Origin: Dyella sp. M7H15-1 | GTDB lineage: Bacteria > Pseudomonadota > Gammaproteobacteria > Xanthomonadales > Rhodanobacteraceae | Length of the DNA stretch: 64,000 nucleotides | Assembly: GCF_004114615.1 (NCBI RefSeq) | Contig: NZ_CP035300.1 | Coordinates: 62,001-126,000, forward strand | Direction: 5' to 3' | Shown here: positions 25,257 to 34,079 of the stretch, piece after piece | Position numbering within the stretch: the stretch's first letter is position 1 | Layout: each line of letters begins with the position of its first letter | The notes under the pieces: generated by a model | The model's input: the letters and a program-made list of their open reading frames with translations, nothing else | Database searches by the model: none | What the model was told of the DNA's origin: nothing | Program-made: the position numbers and the translations under genes

Positions 25257-26105
25257 GTGGCCGTCGTCACGTCCAGCCCATCGCGGGAGCGGGAACAGCT
25301 CGACCTGTTCCGCGCGCTGCCGGGCGACGGCATGGCGCCGCGCGACAGCCAGGACTTGATGGCCTTTCCGTTCTTCTCGCTGGCGAAGTCGCGGCGCACG
25401 GCGCCGATCGACTTCCGCACCGGTGGCGTCACCGTGCGCGTGGAGGGCACGCAAGAGCACGGCATCGCCACGATTTGGGATGCGGACGTGCTGATATGGG
25501 CGGCCTCGCAGATCGTCGAAGCGCGCGACGCGGGCCTGCGGCCGTCGCGCCTGATGCAGGCCACGCCCTACGAGATCCTGCGCTTCATCGGGCGCGGTGT
25601 GTCGCTACGCGACTACCAGCGCCTCAAGGCCGCGCTCGACCGGCTGCAATCGACCACGGTGGCGACTTCCATCCGCGAAACGACCGGGCGGCGTCTGCAT
25701 CGCTTCTCGTGGATCAACGAGTGGAAGGAATTGGCCGACGCCCGCGGCACGCCGCTGGGCATCGAGCTGATCCTGCCGGACTGGTTCTATGCCGGCGTGC
25801 TCGACGCCGCGCTGGTACTGACCATCGACCCGGCGTATTTCCGGCTGACCGGCGGCATCGAGCGGTGGCTGTACCGCCTGGTGCGCAAGCACGGCGGCAA
25901 ACAGCCCGGTGGATGGCAATTCGACTTCCGGCACCTGCATCGCAAGTCGGGGAGCACGGCGAAGCCCTACGACTTCGCCTGCGACCTGCGCGCGCTGGTC
26001 GCGCGGCAGTCGCTGCCCGGCTATGTGCTCGGCATCGAGCGGATGCCGGACAGCAACGCCGAGCTGCTGACCTTCCGGCCGGTGCCGTTCACGGCACGGG
26101 GATAA
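25257..26105 (+). CDS. repA: Replication initiator protein RepA (RPA family)
   Basis: I use GTG 25257 (start of MAVVTSSPSREREQ); a CTG at 25239 overlapping the previous stop is an alternative. About 282 aa. SQDLMAFPFFSLAKSRRTAPIDF, DADVLIWAASQIVEARD and RLTGGIERWLYRLVRKHGG are features of the RPA replication initiator family (Pfam PF10134), with tandem winged-helix regions. It should bind the three iterons just downstream and start replication of the circular ICE. Confidence 0.9.
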   Translation: MAVVTSSPSREREQLDLFRALPGDGMAPRDSQDLMAFPFFSLAKSRRTAPIDFRTGGVTVRVEGTQEHGIATIWDADVLIWAASQIVEARDAGLRPSRLMQATPYEILRFIGRGVSLRDYQRLKAALDRLQSTTVATSIRETTGRRLHRFSWINEWKELADARGTPLGIELILPDWFYAGVLDAALVLTIDPAYFRLTGGIERWLYRLVRKHGGKQPGGWQFDFRHLHRKSGSTAKPYDFACDLRALVARQSLPGYVLGIERMPDSNAELLTFRPVPFTARG

Positions 26106-26129
26106 CTCGGGGACAACGTGTGGACGGCC

Positions 26130-26193
26130 TCGTGCTATCAGGCGTGCCGGGTATCGTGCTATCAGGCGTGTCCCTATCGTGCTATCAGGCGTG
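26130..26193 (+). repeat. Three 17-bp iterons beside repA
   Basis: TCGTGCTATCAGGCGTG occurs three times without mismatch at 26130-26146, 26154-26170 and 26177-26193, a period of 23-24 bp or about two helical turns. Direct repeats at this spacing beside an initiator gene are the standard form of an iteron-type replication origin. Confidence 0.88.
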
Positions 26194-26235
26194 CGAAATC
26201 GCCGCAAAGCCAATAACGGCGCGGGTTTGCGCTCC

Positions 26236-26266
26236 CTCTAACTTCTCTAACTTAAAAGCTCTAACT
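26236..26266 (+). repeat. A+T-rich repeats, candidate DNA unwinding element
   Basis: CTCTAACT occurs three times (26236, 26245 and 26259) in a locally A+T-rich stretch 43 bp after the last iteron, in otherwise GC-rich DNA. Repeats of this kind are expected at an unwinding element of an iteron origin. Confidence 0.6.
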
Positions 26267-26358
26267 GGTAGTAAGAGCGCGCCGTTCCGGCGGACAACCG
26301 AGAAACGGCACCACGCGCAACAGCCAAAGCCCGGCTTTCCGACGCGGAGGGCCGCGCC

Positions 26359-26997
26359 ATGATCGTTGCGCTGCTCAACCAGAAAGGCGGCGTCGGCAAG
26401 ACCACGCTCGCCACGCACGTCGCCGGCGAACTGGCGATGCGCGGCCAGTCGGTCATCCTACTGGATGCCGACCCGCAAGGCTCGGCGCTGGACTGGACGC
26501 AGCGCAGAAGCCAGCAGGGCTTGCCGCGCTTGTTCAGTGCCGTGGGCCTCGCCCGCGAGACGCTGCACCAGGAAGCGCCGGAGCTGGCCCGTCGCGCCGA
26601 TCACGTCGTCATCGACGGCCCACCGCGCATTGCCGCCTTGGCGCGCTCCGCGCTGCTGGCGGCCGAGCGTGTGCTGATCCCCGTACAACCGAGTCCCTAC
26701 GACTTGTGGGCGTCGGCCGAGATGGTGTCACTGACCCGCGAGGCACAGGTGTTCCGGCCTGCGCTGCGCGCGGCCTTCGTCGTCAACCGTCGCGTCAGCA
26801 CCACCGTCATCGGACGCGAGGCGCGCAGCGCGCTCGCCGAGCAGCCGCTGCCGGCGCTGCGCTCGGAAGTGCATCAGCGCATCGTCTTTGCCGATAGCGT
26901 GACCGCGGGCCGGCTTGCACGCGAAATGGCGCCTGACAGCACCGCCGCGCGCGAGATCGCCGCGCTCACCGACGAGCTGCTGCGGTGGCCAGCATGA
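26359..26997 (+). CDS. parA: ParA-family partition ATPase
   Basis: 212 aa. The deviant Walker A is QKGGVGKTTLATH at the N-terminus, then LLDADPQGSALDW and VVIDGPPRI for the A' and B motifs. Small ParA proteins of this type lack an N-terminal DNA-binding domain and work with a small centromere-binding protein, probably the next gene. It would segregate or position the extrachromosomal form of the ICE. Confidence 0.93.
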   Translation: MIVALLNQKGGVGKTTLATHVAGELAMRGQSVILLDADPQGSALDWTQRRSQQGLPRLFSAVGLARETLHQEAPELARRADHVVIDGPPRIAALARSALLAAERVLIPVQPSPYDLWASAEMVSLTREAQVFRPALRAAFVVNRRVSTTVIGREARSALAEQPLPALRSEVHQRIVFADSVTAGRLAREMAPDSTAAREIAALTDELLRWPA

Positions 26998-27245
26998 GTG
27001 AGCATAACGGCAAGCGCATCGCTATCGGCGCGCGTCCGCCGGCGAATCCACACGCCGAGGCGTGGATTCGCCAGGGCGACGCTGACGGCATCCAGAAAGG
27101 CGACCTCTACACCGCGCGCCTGACCCTCGACATCACGCCTGCGATGCGCGCCCGCATCAAGGTATCGGCGTTCACGCAAGGCGTGACTGTCGCCGAACTG
27201 CTACGCGCGCTGCTCGAACGCGAGTTCCCGGAGAAGACCTCATGA
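26994..27245 (+). CDS. Small ParA-partner protein (probable ribbon-helix-helix)
   Basis: ATG 26994 overlaps the parA stop (ATGA). 83 aa. The C-terminal half DLYTARLTLDITPAMRARIKVSAFTQGVTVAELLRALLEREFPE looks like a ribbon-helix-helix DNA-binding fold (strand, then two helices). In such par operons this second gene is the centromere-binding adaptor. That role is inferred from fold and position. Confidence 0.78.
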   Translation: MSEHNGKRIAIGARPPANPHAEAWIRQGDADGIQKGDLYTARLTLDITPAMRARIKVSAFTQGVTVAELLRALLEREFPEKTS

Positions 27246-27775
27246 ACGCATCTGCTCTGGCGGCCACGGCCGCCCCGCCGCCATCGCCCGCAGTGCTCGC
27301 CGGCCAGGCCGGCGCCGCGCCGCTGACCCGCGTATCGCTCGCCTACGTCGAGCAACGCATCGACCTCTATCTGCGCTTCGGCGAACCCTCGCGCATCGTC
27401 CGGCTTGACCGCTGGCGACGTGTCGCGGTGTTCCAGCCGGGCGCGATGTTCTGCCGCATCCGCTGGCACGCCAACGATTACGGCACGATCCGCTGGCAGC
27501 TCATGGTCATGCAGGCATGCACGCCGCTGGATGCGGCGCAGCGCATCCCCGGCGTGTTGCCGGGCGCGCGTCTGCTGCTGCACGCCGAGGGTGAACCCGC
27601 CGTGCGCGCGGTGCTGGCGCAGCTCGACGCCATCGAGGCACAGAGCATCGCGCCCGCCGACGTGTCGCCCGCGTACTGGCGCACGCTCGGCAACCGGCTC
27701 GCTGCTCGCTTGCCGTTGCCCGCATACACCGCCGAACGGCACGCCGCTTGGCTGGCCGGGAGGGCGCTGCCATGA
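27242..27775 (+). CDS. DUF2840 domain protein
   Basis: ATG 27242 overlaps the previous stop (ATGA). 177 aa. LAYVEQRIDLYLRFGEPSRIVRLDRWRRVAVFQPGA and FCRIRWHANDYGT are the signature of DUF2840, a family seen next to traF in Tn4371-like ICEs. Function unknown; coupling to the parA and traF genes suggests a maintenance or transfer role. Confidence 0.88.
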   Translation: MNASALAATAAPPPSPAVLAGQAGAAPLTRVSLAYVEQRIDLYLRFGEPSRIVRLDRWRRVAVFQPGAMFCRIRWHANDYGTIRWQLMVMQACTPLDAAQRIPGVLPGARLLLHAEGEPAVRAVLAQLDAIEAQSIAPADVSPAYWRTLGNRLAARLPLPAYTAERHAAWLAGRALP

Positions 27776-28359
27776 CGGCCATTTCTCCAACCGGCAGCAC
27801 GCCACATCCTCGCTCGCGCCTGCGCGCTCGCCTCGTGTTGGCGGCCGTGTCCGCCTGCGGCTTCGCTGCGCTGGCCTGGGCGTCCTTCGTGTCGCCGCTG
27901 CCGCGCCTGACCTACAACCCGTCCGACAGCGTGGCGGTCGGCTGGTATCGCATCGACCCGTTCGATCCGCGCACCGCCTCGCTGCCACGTCCGCTGTCCG
28001 TGGACAGCATCGTGCTGGTGCCGCTGCCGGCCAAGGCTGCCGTGCTGGCTGCGCAGCGCGGCTACCTGCCGACGCGGGTGCCGCTGCTCAAACGCATTGG
28101 AGCGGTTGCGCCGCAGGAGGTGTGCATCGTCGGTCGCAGCGTGCGCATTGACGGCGTGCCGGTGGCCGCCTTGCTGACCGCCGACCGCGTGGGCCGTCCG
28201 CTGCCATCATGGCGGCAATGCCGCCGTCTCGTGCCGGGCGAGCTGTTCCTGTTGAGCGTGACCAACCCGGCGTCGTTCGACAGCCGGTATTTCGGCCCGG
28301 TCAGCACATCCACCGTGATCGGTGTCGCGCACCCGGTCTGGCTGGAGACACGTCGATGA
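27772..28359 (+). CDS. traF: TraF-like conjugal S26 signal peptidase
   Basis: ATG 27772 overlaps the previous stop. 195 aa with one N-terminal membrane helix (LVLAAVSACGFAALAWASF). YNPSDSVAVGWYRIDP contains the serine of the S26/TraF family and LKRIGAVAPQEVCI the lysine region, while FDSRYFGPVSTSTVIGVAHPVW is the conserved C-terminal box. In RP4, TraF matures and cyclises the TrbC pilin; here it should act on the TrbC encoded at 40293. Confidence 0.92.
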   Translation: MTAISPTGSTPHPRSRLRARLVLAAVSACGFAALAWASFVSPLPRLTYNPSDSVAVGWYRIDPFDPRTASLPRPLSVDSIVLVPLPAKAAVLAAQRGYLPTRVPLLKRIGAVAPQEVCIVGRSVRIDGVPVAALLTADRVGRPLPSWRQCRRLVPGELFLLSVTNPASFDSRYFGPVSTSTVIGVAHPVWLETRR

Positions 28360-28799
28360 TGGCCGCCGATTCGCTGCGCTTCATCGTGCCATCCGGGGTG
28401 TCGTCCTGCGGGCCGTCGCCGTATCGTCGCGCGTGTCGTGCGGGCGCATCCGCGCCGCACTTCGCGCAACATCCGGCGTGGCGTCCCCACGTGCAGGCAT
28501 CTTGCCTTGAACGCGCCCGGCCGAGGGCCGTGGCGGCGTTCCCCGGCGCGCTGGCTGCGAGCAGCGCAGCGTCGCCGGGGCGCCGATGCCCGGAGCGTCA
28601 GCGCAGGGCGAAGGCGGAAGGCAAGATAAAAGGTCGCGGCACGTGGCCGCTTGAAAACCTTGTCTGCACATGGGGCTGGCGCGGCACGCGCCAAGGAGCG
28701 GCAGCGTGCCGCGAAGGTGCGCAACGCCGCATCGGCATGGGCGAAAGCGCGTGCTTCGCGCGCCGGAGTGCGATGGTCTTGGATGGAACCGCCCCATGA
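28356..28799 (+). CDS. Hypothetical protein between traF and the relaxase gene
   Basis: An open frame of 147 codons that begins at ATG 28356 overlapping the traF stop and ends overlapping the relaxase start. The translation is rich in Ala, Arg, Gly and Cys, shows no recognisable domain, and could be a chance GC-rich frame. The precise overlap at both ends is the only argument for translation. Confidence 0.35.
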   Translation: MMAADSLRFIVPSGVSSCGPSPYRRACRAGASAPHFAQHPAWRPHVQASCLERARPRAVAAFPGALAASSAASPGRRCPERQRRAKAEGKIKGRGTWPLENLVCTWGWRGTRQGAAACREGAQRRIGMGESACFARRSAMVLDGTAP

Positions 28800-30757
28800 G
28801 CCAGCGCGACGACGACCACTTCCGTGTCCGCCCTGGTGCGCCGAAACAGCGCGGCGATGCCTTCATCAACAAGGTGCTGCGGCAGACGAACAAAGCCGGC
28901 GCGAAGCTCGGCAAGGCGGCTGGCAAGGTCGGTCAGCGACCCGGTTCCCGGTTGGGGCGCGGCCACGTTGCTGCTCGCTTTGCTGGTCGTGAACTTGGGG
29001 CGAACGCCCGGCGCGTGACGATCAAGGCCCGGCTAGTGAATCTGGCACAGGCCGGGCCACGCTCGACCTCCGCGCACCTGCGCTACATCGAGCGCGAAGG
29101 CGTCGATCGCCAAGGCGGGCCGGGCCACGCCTACGGGCCGACGACCGACAATTCCGACCTCGAAGCGTTCAAGGAGCGCGGCGAAGGCGACCGGCACCAG
29201 TTCCGGTTCATCGTCTCACCGGAGGACGCCGAACAGCTCGACGACCTGCGCACCTACACCCGACACCTAATGGCGCGCATGGAGGCCGACCTGGGCACGC
29301 GGCTGGAATGGGTGGCCGTCGATCACTGGAACACCGACAACCCACATACGCACGTCGTTCTGCGAGGTAAGGACGACAGCGGCAAAGACCTCATCATTTC
29401 GCGTGACTACATCGCCGAAGGGATGCGTCGGCGTGCGTCGGAGCTGGCGACCGAATGGCTGGGGCCGCGCACCGAGTTGGAGATGCAGCAGGCCATGCTG
29501 CGCGAAGTCGAACAGGAGCGATGGACAGGTCTGGATCGCATCTTGCAGCGCGAGGCTGGCGACGACGGCCTGGTGCGCGTCGAACGCTTCGCCGAACCCC
29601 GACTGCAACGCCAGCGGCAAGCATTGATCGGCCGCCTGCAGCGCTTGCAGCGCATGGGGCTGGCGACCGAGCAGCAGCCGGGCGCATGGGCCGTCCATGC
29701 CGAGGCCGAGCCGACCCTGCGGGCAATGGGAGAGCGCGGCGACATCATCCGCACTATGCAGCGAGCCATGAGCGGCAAGCAGCGCGAGCTGGCCGTGTTC
29801 CAGCCCGGCGAGGATAGCCGCACCATCGTCGGCCGCGTCGTCGGCAAGGGACTGGCCGATGAGTTGTACGACAAGGGCTATCTGATCGTCGATGGCACGG
29901 ACGGCAAGGCGCACTACGCCGCACTGCCGCCGCGCGCCGAACTGGAGCAGTATCCAGCCGGTTCCATCGTGGAGGTGAGAAGCACAGCCGAGGTGCGCGC
30001 TGCCGACCGCAACATCGCCGCGCTGGCCGTCGATGGTGTGTATCGCACCGATCATCACCTAGCCGTCGCCCGCGGTCAGGCGACGCCCGACCGCGACCCG
30101 CGCGAAGTGGTGGCCGCCCATGTGCGCCGGCTCGAAACTCTGCGTCGCGCAGGCATCGTGGAGCGCGAGGCCGAAGGCGTCTGGCGCGTGCCCGGCGACT
30201 TGGCCGAGCGTGGCCGCCAATACGACGCGCAGCGGCTCGGCGGCGGCGTGGCGGCAGAACTGAAATCACACATGCCCATCGAGCGGCAGGCCCGCGTGAT
30301 CGGCGCCACCTGGCTCGACCAGCAATTGATCGGCGGCGGCAAGGGGTTAGGCGACCTGGGCTTTGGGGCCGAGGTCAAGGACGCGCTGCGTCAGCGCGCC
30401 GACTTCTTGGTCGAACAGGGGCTGGCCGAGCATCGGGGGCAGCACGTCGTCCTTGCACGGAACCTGTTGGCGACGCTGCGCGCGCGCGAACTGGCCCAGG
30501 CCGCGAAGGACATTGCGGCCGCCACTGGCCTTGAGCATCGCCCGGTGGCTGACGGGCAGCGAGTGGCCGGCATCTACCGGCGTTCCGTCATGCTCGCCAG
30601 CGGTCGCTACGCGATGCTTGATGACGGCATGGGATTCAGCTTGGTGCCGTGGAAACCGGTGATCGAGCAACGGCTCGGGCAAAGCGTTACTGCCAGCCTC
30701 AAGAAACATGAGGTGTCGTGGCAGGTCGACAAAAAGCAAGGCTTGTCAATTGGCTGA
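28796..30757 (+). CDS. Conjugative relaxase, DUF3363/VirD2-TraI-like
   Basis: ATG 28796; 653 aa. The relaxase domain shows STSAHLRYIEREGVDRQGG, HQFRFIVSPEDAEQLDDLRTYTRHLM and the HUH-type metal motif DHWNTDNPHTHVVLRGKDDSGKDLIISRDYI. The second half is the DUF3363 region with the repeated pattern around AVDGVYRTDHHL. It would nick the origin of transfer, stay bound to the 5' end and pilot the strand through the Trb channel with TraG. The catalytic tyrosine is not certain; Tyr residues in HLRYIE and RTYTRHL are candidates. Confidence 0.92.
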   Translation: MSQRDDDHFRVRPGAPKQRGDAFINKVLRQTNKAGAKLGKAAGKVGQRPGSRLGRGHVAARFAGRELGANARRVTIKARLVNLAQAGPRSTSAHLRYIEREGVDRQGGPGHAYGPTTDNSDLEAFKERGEGDRHQFRFIVSPEDAEQLDDLRTYTRHLMARMEADLGTRLEWVAVDHWNTDNPHTHVVLRGKDDSGKDLIISRDYIAEGMRRRASELATEWLGPRTELEMQQAMLREVEQERWTGLDRILQREAGDDGLVRVERFAEPRLQRQRQALIGRLQRLQRMGLATEQQPGAWAVHAEAEPTLRAMGERGDIIRTMQRAMSGKQRELAVFQPGEDSRTIVGRVVGKGLADELYDKGYLIVDGTDGKAHYAALPPRAELEQYPAGSIVEVRSTAEVRAADRNIAALAVDGVYRTDHHLAVARGQATPDRDPREVVAAHVRRLETLRRAGIVEREAEGVWRVPGDLAERGRQYDAQRLGGGVAAELKSHMPIERQARVIGATWLDQQLIGGGKGLGDLGFGAEVKDALRQRADFLVEQGLAEHRGQHVVLARNLLATLRARELAQAAKDIAAATGLEHRPVADGQRVAGIYRRSVMLASGRYAMLDDGMGFSLVPWKPVIEQRLGQSVTASLKKHEVSWQVDKKQGLSIG

Positions 30758-30801
30758 CTCTTGGCTCTACCTCGCGATAGCGTCCGGAGGCGCGTCCACG
30801 G

Positions 30802-31422
30802 TCAGTTCGATTCCTTGCGGCACAGGCAATAAATGAATTTCTGGACTGTGCCGAAGGGCGTTTGATGCTCTTCGTGCTCCTGCTGCAGGAGGGTGAATGG
30901 TGTACCGAACTGCGCATGCAGGCTGTCGGCGCTGTATCGCATGACCGACAACCCGCTGCACTTCTCAGGGCCGTCTTCAGCGAACGTCGCCACGATAACG
31001 TGACCACCCGGCTTGACAGCGCGAAGAACTGCATTGACGTAGGCCTCTCGCTTTTCGCGCGCCGTGAGGAAATGGAAAACGGCGCGGTCGTGCCAGATGT
31101 CATATGCGTGCCGCGGAAGCTCAAGCATGGTGATGTCGCCCGTAAGCCAACTCACCCCGAGCGCTCGTTCCGCGAGACGAACTCGTGAAGCTTCTAGCGC
31201 GGCCTCGGACAAGTCCAGGACGGTGACATGCTGATATCCGTGGACTAGCAGATCATCGACTAACGTCGAGGTGCCGCCACCGACGTCGATGATGCTAGAG
31301 CCCTTCGAGATACCCGTACGCTTGATAAGCTCGATCGATTGGCGCGCGTGCTCCTGGAACCAGCTCACGTCTTTCTCGGACTTCGTCGTGTAGATCTGCT
31401 CCCAATGTTCCTTGGATTGCAT
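30802..31422 (-). CDS. Class I SAM-dependent methyltransferase
   Basis: ATG 31422 has GGAGG at a good distance; an upstream in-frame start at 31467 lacks one. 206 aa. Motif I is IIDVGGGTSTLVDDLL, then VTVLDLSEAALEAS (motif II) and WHDRAVFHFLTAREKREAY, as in Ubie/TehB-like small-molecule methyltransferases. The substrate is unknown. It is the first gene of the non-transfer cassette between the relaxase and traR and is oriented opposite to it. It could modify a toxic metalloid or xenobiotic, which would fit neighbouring resistance genes. Confidence 0.85.
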   Translation of the reverse strand: MQSKEHWEQIYTTKSEKDVSWFQEHARQSIELIKRTGISKGSSIIDVGGGTSTLVDDLLVHGYQHVTVLDLSEAALEASRVRLAERALGVSWLTGDITMLELPRHAYDIWHDRAVFHFLTAREKREAYVNAVLRAVKPGGHVIVATFAEDGPEKCSGLSVMRYSADSLHAQFGTPFTLLQQEHEEHQTPFGTVQKFIYCLCRKESN

Positions 31423-31573
31423 CTGGCCTCCTGAACTCGATGCGCCGCGAACCGGTGCGCCGAACAACTATAGCGGCAAATTCCTTCCGTTGTCGTCAGG
31501 AAAAATGGTCGGATGCCTACGCTACGCGTAGCAAACAAACGTTCTTATGATCTATATACCAGGACTCGCGTGC

Positions 31574-31617
31574 TTGACATGACATCGATATCGAAATACG
31601 ATATCGTACATAGATAT
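31574..31617 (+). promoter_or_regulatory. padR cassette promoter with overlapping ATATCG operators
   Basis: TTGACA (31574-31579) and TACGAT (31597-31602) are 17 bp apart, a near-consensus sigma-70 promoter. The palindrome ACGATATCGT (31598-31607) overlaps the -10, and related ATATCG units lie in ATCGATATCGA just before and AGATATCGT just after. This density fits autoregulation by the PadR protein encoded downstream. Confidence 0.75.
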
Positions 31618-31750
31618 CGTGGCGCAGTAATAGCTCCGCGAAGCTAACCGTTAACTGAGTACATCCATTGAGGGTCGGCCCTTATCCCTTCTCATTAAGG
31701 ACCGCTTCCTATACGGCAAGTCTCTTTGCATATGACGATTGGATTTACGT

Positions 31751-32068
31751 ATGGACGATCGCGATCTTTACGCCGGGCTCATACGCCTTCACATACTCCA
31801 TCATGCGGCAGAGATGTCTATCTATGGGCAGGAGATGATTAATGAGCTCGCGCACCATGGATATCAATTAAGCCCCGGGACGCTGTATCCAATATTGCAT
31901 GGGCTTGAAAAAAAAGGGTACTTGACGTCTAAGCAGGTTCAGCAAGGAAAGATCGGCCGCCGCGTCTATGAGATCACCCCAATGGGAAGGCGAGCGTTGG
32001 AGGCCGCCAAGAAAAAAGTTCGAGAGTTGTTTGGTGAACTCTTCCACGAGCACAAGAGGAAATCGTGA
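31751..32068 (+). CDS. PadR-family transcriptional regulator
   Basis: ATG 31751; 105 aa (a TTG at 31739 would add four residues). LIRLHILHHAAEMSIYGQEMINELAHHGYQLSPGTLYPILHGLEKKGYLTSKQ is a PadR winged helix, followed by a short dimerisation helix (subfamily 2). It heads the padR-doxX-multicopper oxidase-chrA cassette and probably represses it through the ATATCG sites until a ligand binds. These genes are visibly more A+T-rich than the tra genes, suggesting separate acquisition. Confidence 0.92.
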   Translation: MDDRDLYAGLIRLHILHHAAEMSIYGQEMINELAHHGYQLSPGTLYPILHGLEKKGYLTSKQVQQGKIGRRVYEITPMGRRALEAAKKKVRELFGELFHEHKRKS

Positions 32069-32583
32069 TGATTGAGTGGAGGCTGTGGTTAAGAACGAAT
32101 ATTGGTGCTTCATCGATATTAATAAGACTTCTGGTTGGCCTGGTGGTTTTCTTTCCAGAGGGTCTTCAAAAATTACTTTTCCCCTCCATCCTCGGGGCCG
32201 GCAGATTCGCCAAAATTGGCATTCCTTGGCCCGATGTAATGGGTTCATTCGTCGGCATAGTCGAAACAGTGTGTGGCTTGCTGATCATTTTTGGGCTCCT
32301 GACAAGATTGGCGGCAATACCGCTAATCATCGTGATGATCGTGGCATTGGTCTCCACCAAGCTGCCACTGATGCTTGGCCATGATGTCTGGATCTTCCAT
32401 GCACCGGCTGAGGCCCGCTACGGATTCTGGGGTATGGCGCATGAGGCACGCACCGACTTCTGCATGCTCCTTGGCGCGCTGTTCCTGCTGATCAATGGCG
32501 GAGGCAGTTGGTCATTGGATGCGTGGCTGACGCGGCATTTAAATGCTCGTTCGGCTGGACAATTCGAGAAGGCGGAGAACTGA
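32068..32583 (+). CDS. DoxX-family membrane protein
   Basis: Start at ATG 32068, with GTG 32065 as alternative overlapping the padR stop. 171 aa with four membrane helices. LIRLLVGLVVFFPEGLQKLLFP, GIVETVCGLLIIFGLLTRLAAIPLI and FCMLLGALFLLINGGG match the DoxX/SURF4 family. Some DoxX proteins are quinol-linked oxidoreductase subunits; many are uncharacterised. Coupled to padR and followed immediately by the oxidase gene. Confidence 0.9.
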   Translation: MIEWRLWLRTNIGASSILIRLLVGLVVFFPEGLQKLLFPSILGAGRFAKIGIPWPDVMGSFVGIVETVCGLLIIFGLLTRLAAIPLIIVMIVALVSTKLPLMLGHDVWIFHAPAEARYGFWGMAHEARTDFCMLLGALFLLINGGGSWSLDAWLTRHLNARSAGQFEKAEN

Positions 32584-32585
32584 TT

Positions 32586-34079
32586 GTGACAATTGATCGG
32601 CGTGAGTTCTTGAAAATCGGTGGCATGGCCGCTTTAACAAGCGCCATCCCCATAGCTTCGTTGGGCGATGCAGTTCAAGCAAATTCAAACTCAATACCCG
32701 ACGCGGTAAATGGAAATGCGGACTATACCCTTCGCATAGCTCGAAGCCTGGTCGAGTTGGCGCCCGATCATGTGGTTTCTACTACGACTTACAACGATCA
32801 GTTTCCCGGCCCCTTGCTTCGCTTCAAGGAGGGCCAAAAAGTTGTTGTTGATATCCACAACGATACGGATATCCCAGAACAGTTGCACTGGCATGGGCAA
32901 TTCGTCCCCGTCGACGTCGATGGCGCCGCAGAGGAAGGAACCCCCTATATCCCGGCTCGCGGAATGCGTCGCATTGCATTTATACCGGGCCCTTCTGGCT
33001 TTCGCTTCTATCACACCCATTTGGTTGCCGGCAGCGACCTTTCCATAGGGCAATACAGCGGCTTAGTTGGGCCTGTGTATATCGAGCCTCGGCATGATCC
33101 GGGTGGTTACGATCGGGAAGTCTTTCTCACGCTAAAGGAGTTCGATCCGTTTTTCAGCAAGGGGGGCGATATGGCGATGGATTTCCTCGTTCCCGGAGAT
33201 CGAGAGCACAGTCTCGAAGAATTTGGTGAGAGCGCGATGATGGCATCGCTGGCGAAAGGGGCGCCACATGGCTATGAGGTGGGATACCAAACGTTCTCGA
33301 TCAACGGGCGCATGCTGGGACATGGTGATCCCATTCGCGTGAAGGAGGGGGAACGTGTCCTATTTCACATCCTCAACGGGAGCGCAACCGAAATCCGTAG
33401 CCTGGCCTTGCCAGGCCATGTCTTCAGAGTTATTGCGCTCGACGGAAATCCCGTTCCGAATCCGGCAGAGGTTCCGGTGCTATGGATTGGGACTGCCGAA
33501 CGGATTAGTGCAACTGTTGAAATGAAATCCCCCGGAGTTTGGATACTTGGTGACTTGGCCGACGACGATCGGCAACGCGGCATGGGAGTGGTGATCGAAT
33601 ATGCCGGCCATAAAGGGAAGCCAAGATGGATCACGCCAAAGGCATTTCCCTGGGACTATCGCCTATTTTCCGAAAAAGGAACGGCGACACTCGCTCCACC
33701 AGAAGAAGTCATTGAAATGACGTTCCGGAAGCTCAATGCGGCCGACAAAGGATTTAATGTTTGGACCATCAATAACGTCGCCTTTGATATGAAGAAGATG
33801 GAGCCGATGTATCACCTGAGGCGCGGGAAGCGCTATCGGCTACGCATGCGTAACGCAACAGACGACGTTCATCCAATGCATTTACATCGACATAGTTTCC
33901 AAATTTCTAACATCGCTGGCAGGCCAGTCTCCGGCGTCACCAAGGACGTCGCAATGCTGGGCGGCTATCAAACAATGGATATAGATTTTACGGCGGACCA
34001 ACCAGGGTTATCACTTTTTCACTGCCATATGCAATTGCATATGGATTTTGGCTTCATGGCTCTATTTGACTGCAAATGA
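32586..34079 (+). CDS. Multicopper oxidase, Tat-exported
   Basis: GTG 32586 (MTIDRREFLKIGGMAAL) gives a twin-arginine signal; 497 aa, a three-domain multicopper oxidase. Copper ligands: H101-W-H103-G, H143-T-H145, H429-PM-H432-L-H434, and H479-C480-H481 with H485. C480 and two histidines bind the type 1 copper. The residue five after H485, methionine in CueO, is F490 here; an axial Phe is known from high-potential laccases. Substrate may be a phenol, Cu(I), Mn(II) or another reduced metal. Its stop overlaps the chrA start. Confidence 0.92.
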   Translation: MTIDRREFLKIGGMAALTSAIPIASLGDAVQANSNSIPDAVNGNADYTLRIARSLVELAPDHVVSTTTYNDQFPGPLLRFKEGQKVVVDIHNDTDIPEQLHWHGQFVPVDVDGAAEEGTPYIPARGMRRIAFIPGPSGFRFYHTHLVAGSDLSIGQYSGLVGPVYIEPRHDPGGYDREVFLTLKEFDPFFSKGGDMAMDFLVPGDREHSLEEFGESAMMASLAKGAPHGYEVGYQTFSINGRMLGHGDPIRVKEGERVLFHILNGSATEIRSLALPGHVFRVIALDGNPVPNPAEVPVLWIGTAERISATVEMKSPGVWILGDLADDDRQRGMGVVIEYAGHKGKPRWITPKAFPWDYRLFSEKGTATLAPPEEVIEMTFRKLNAADKGFNVWTINNVAFDMKKMEPMYHLRRGKRYRLRMRNATDDVHPMHLHRHSFQISNIAGRPVSGVTKDVAMLGGYQTMDIDFTADQPGLSLFHCHMQLHMDFGFMALFDCK

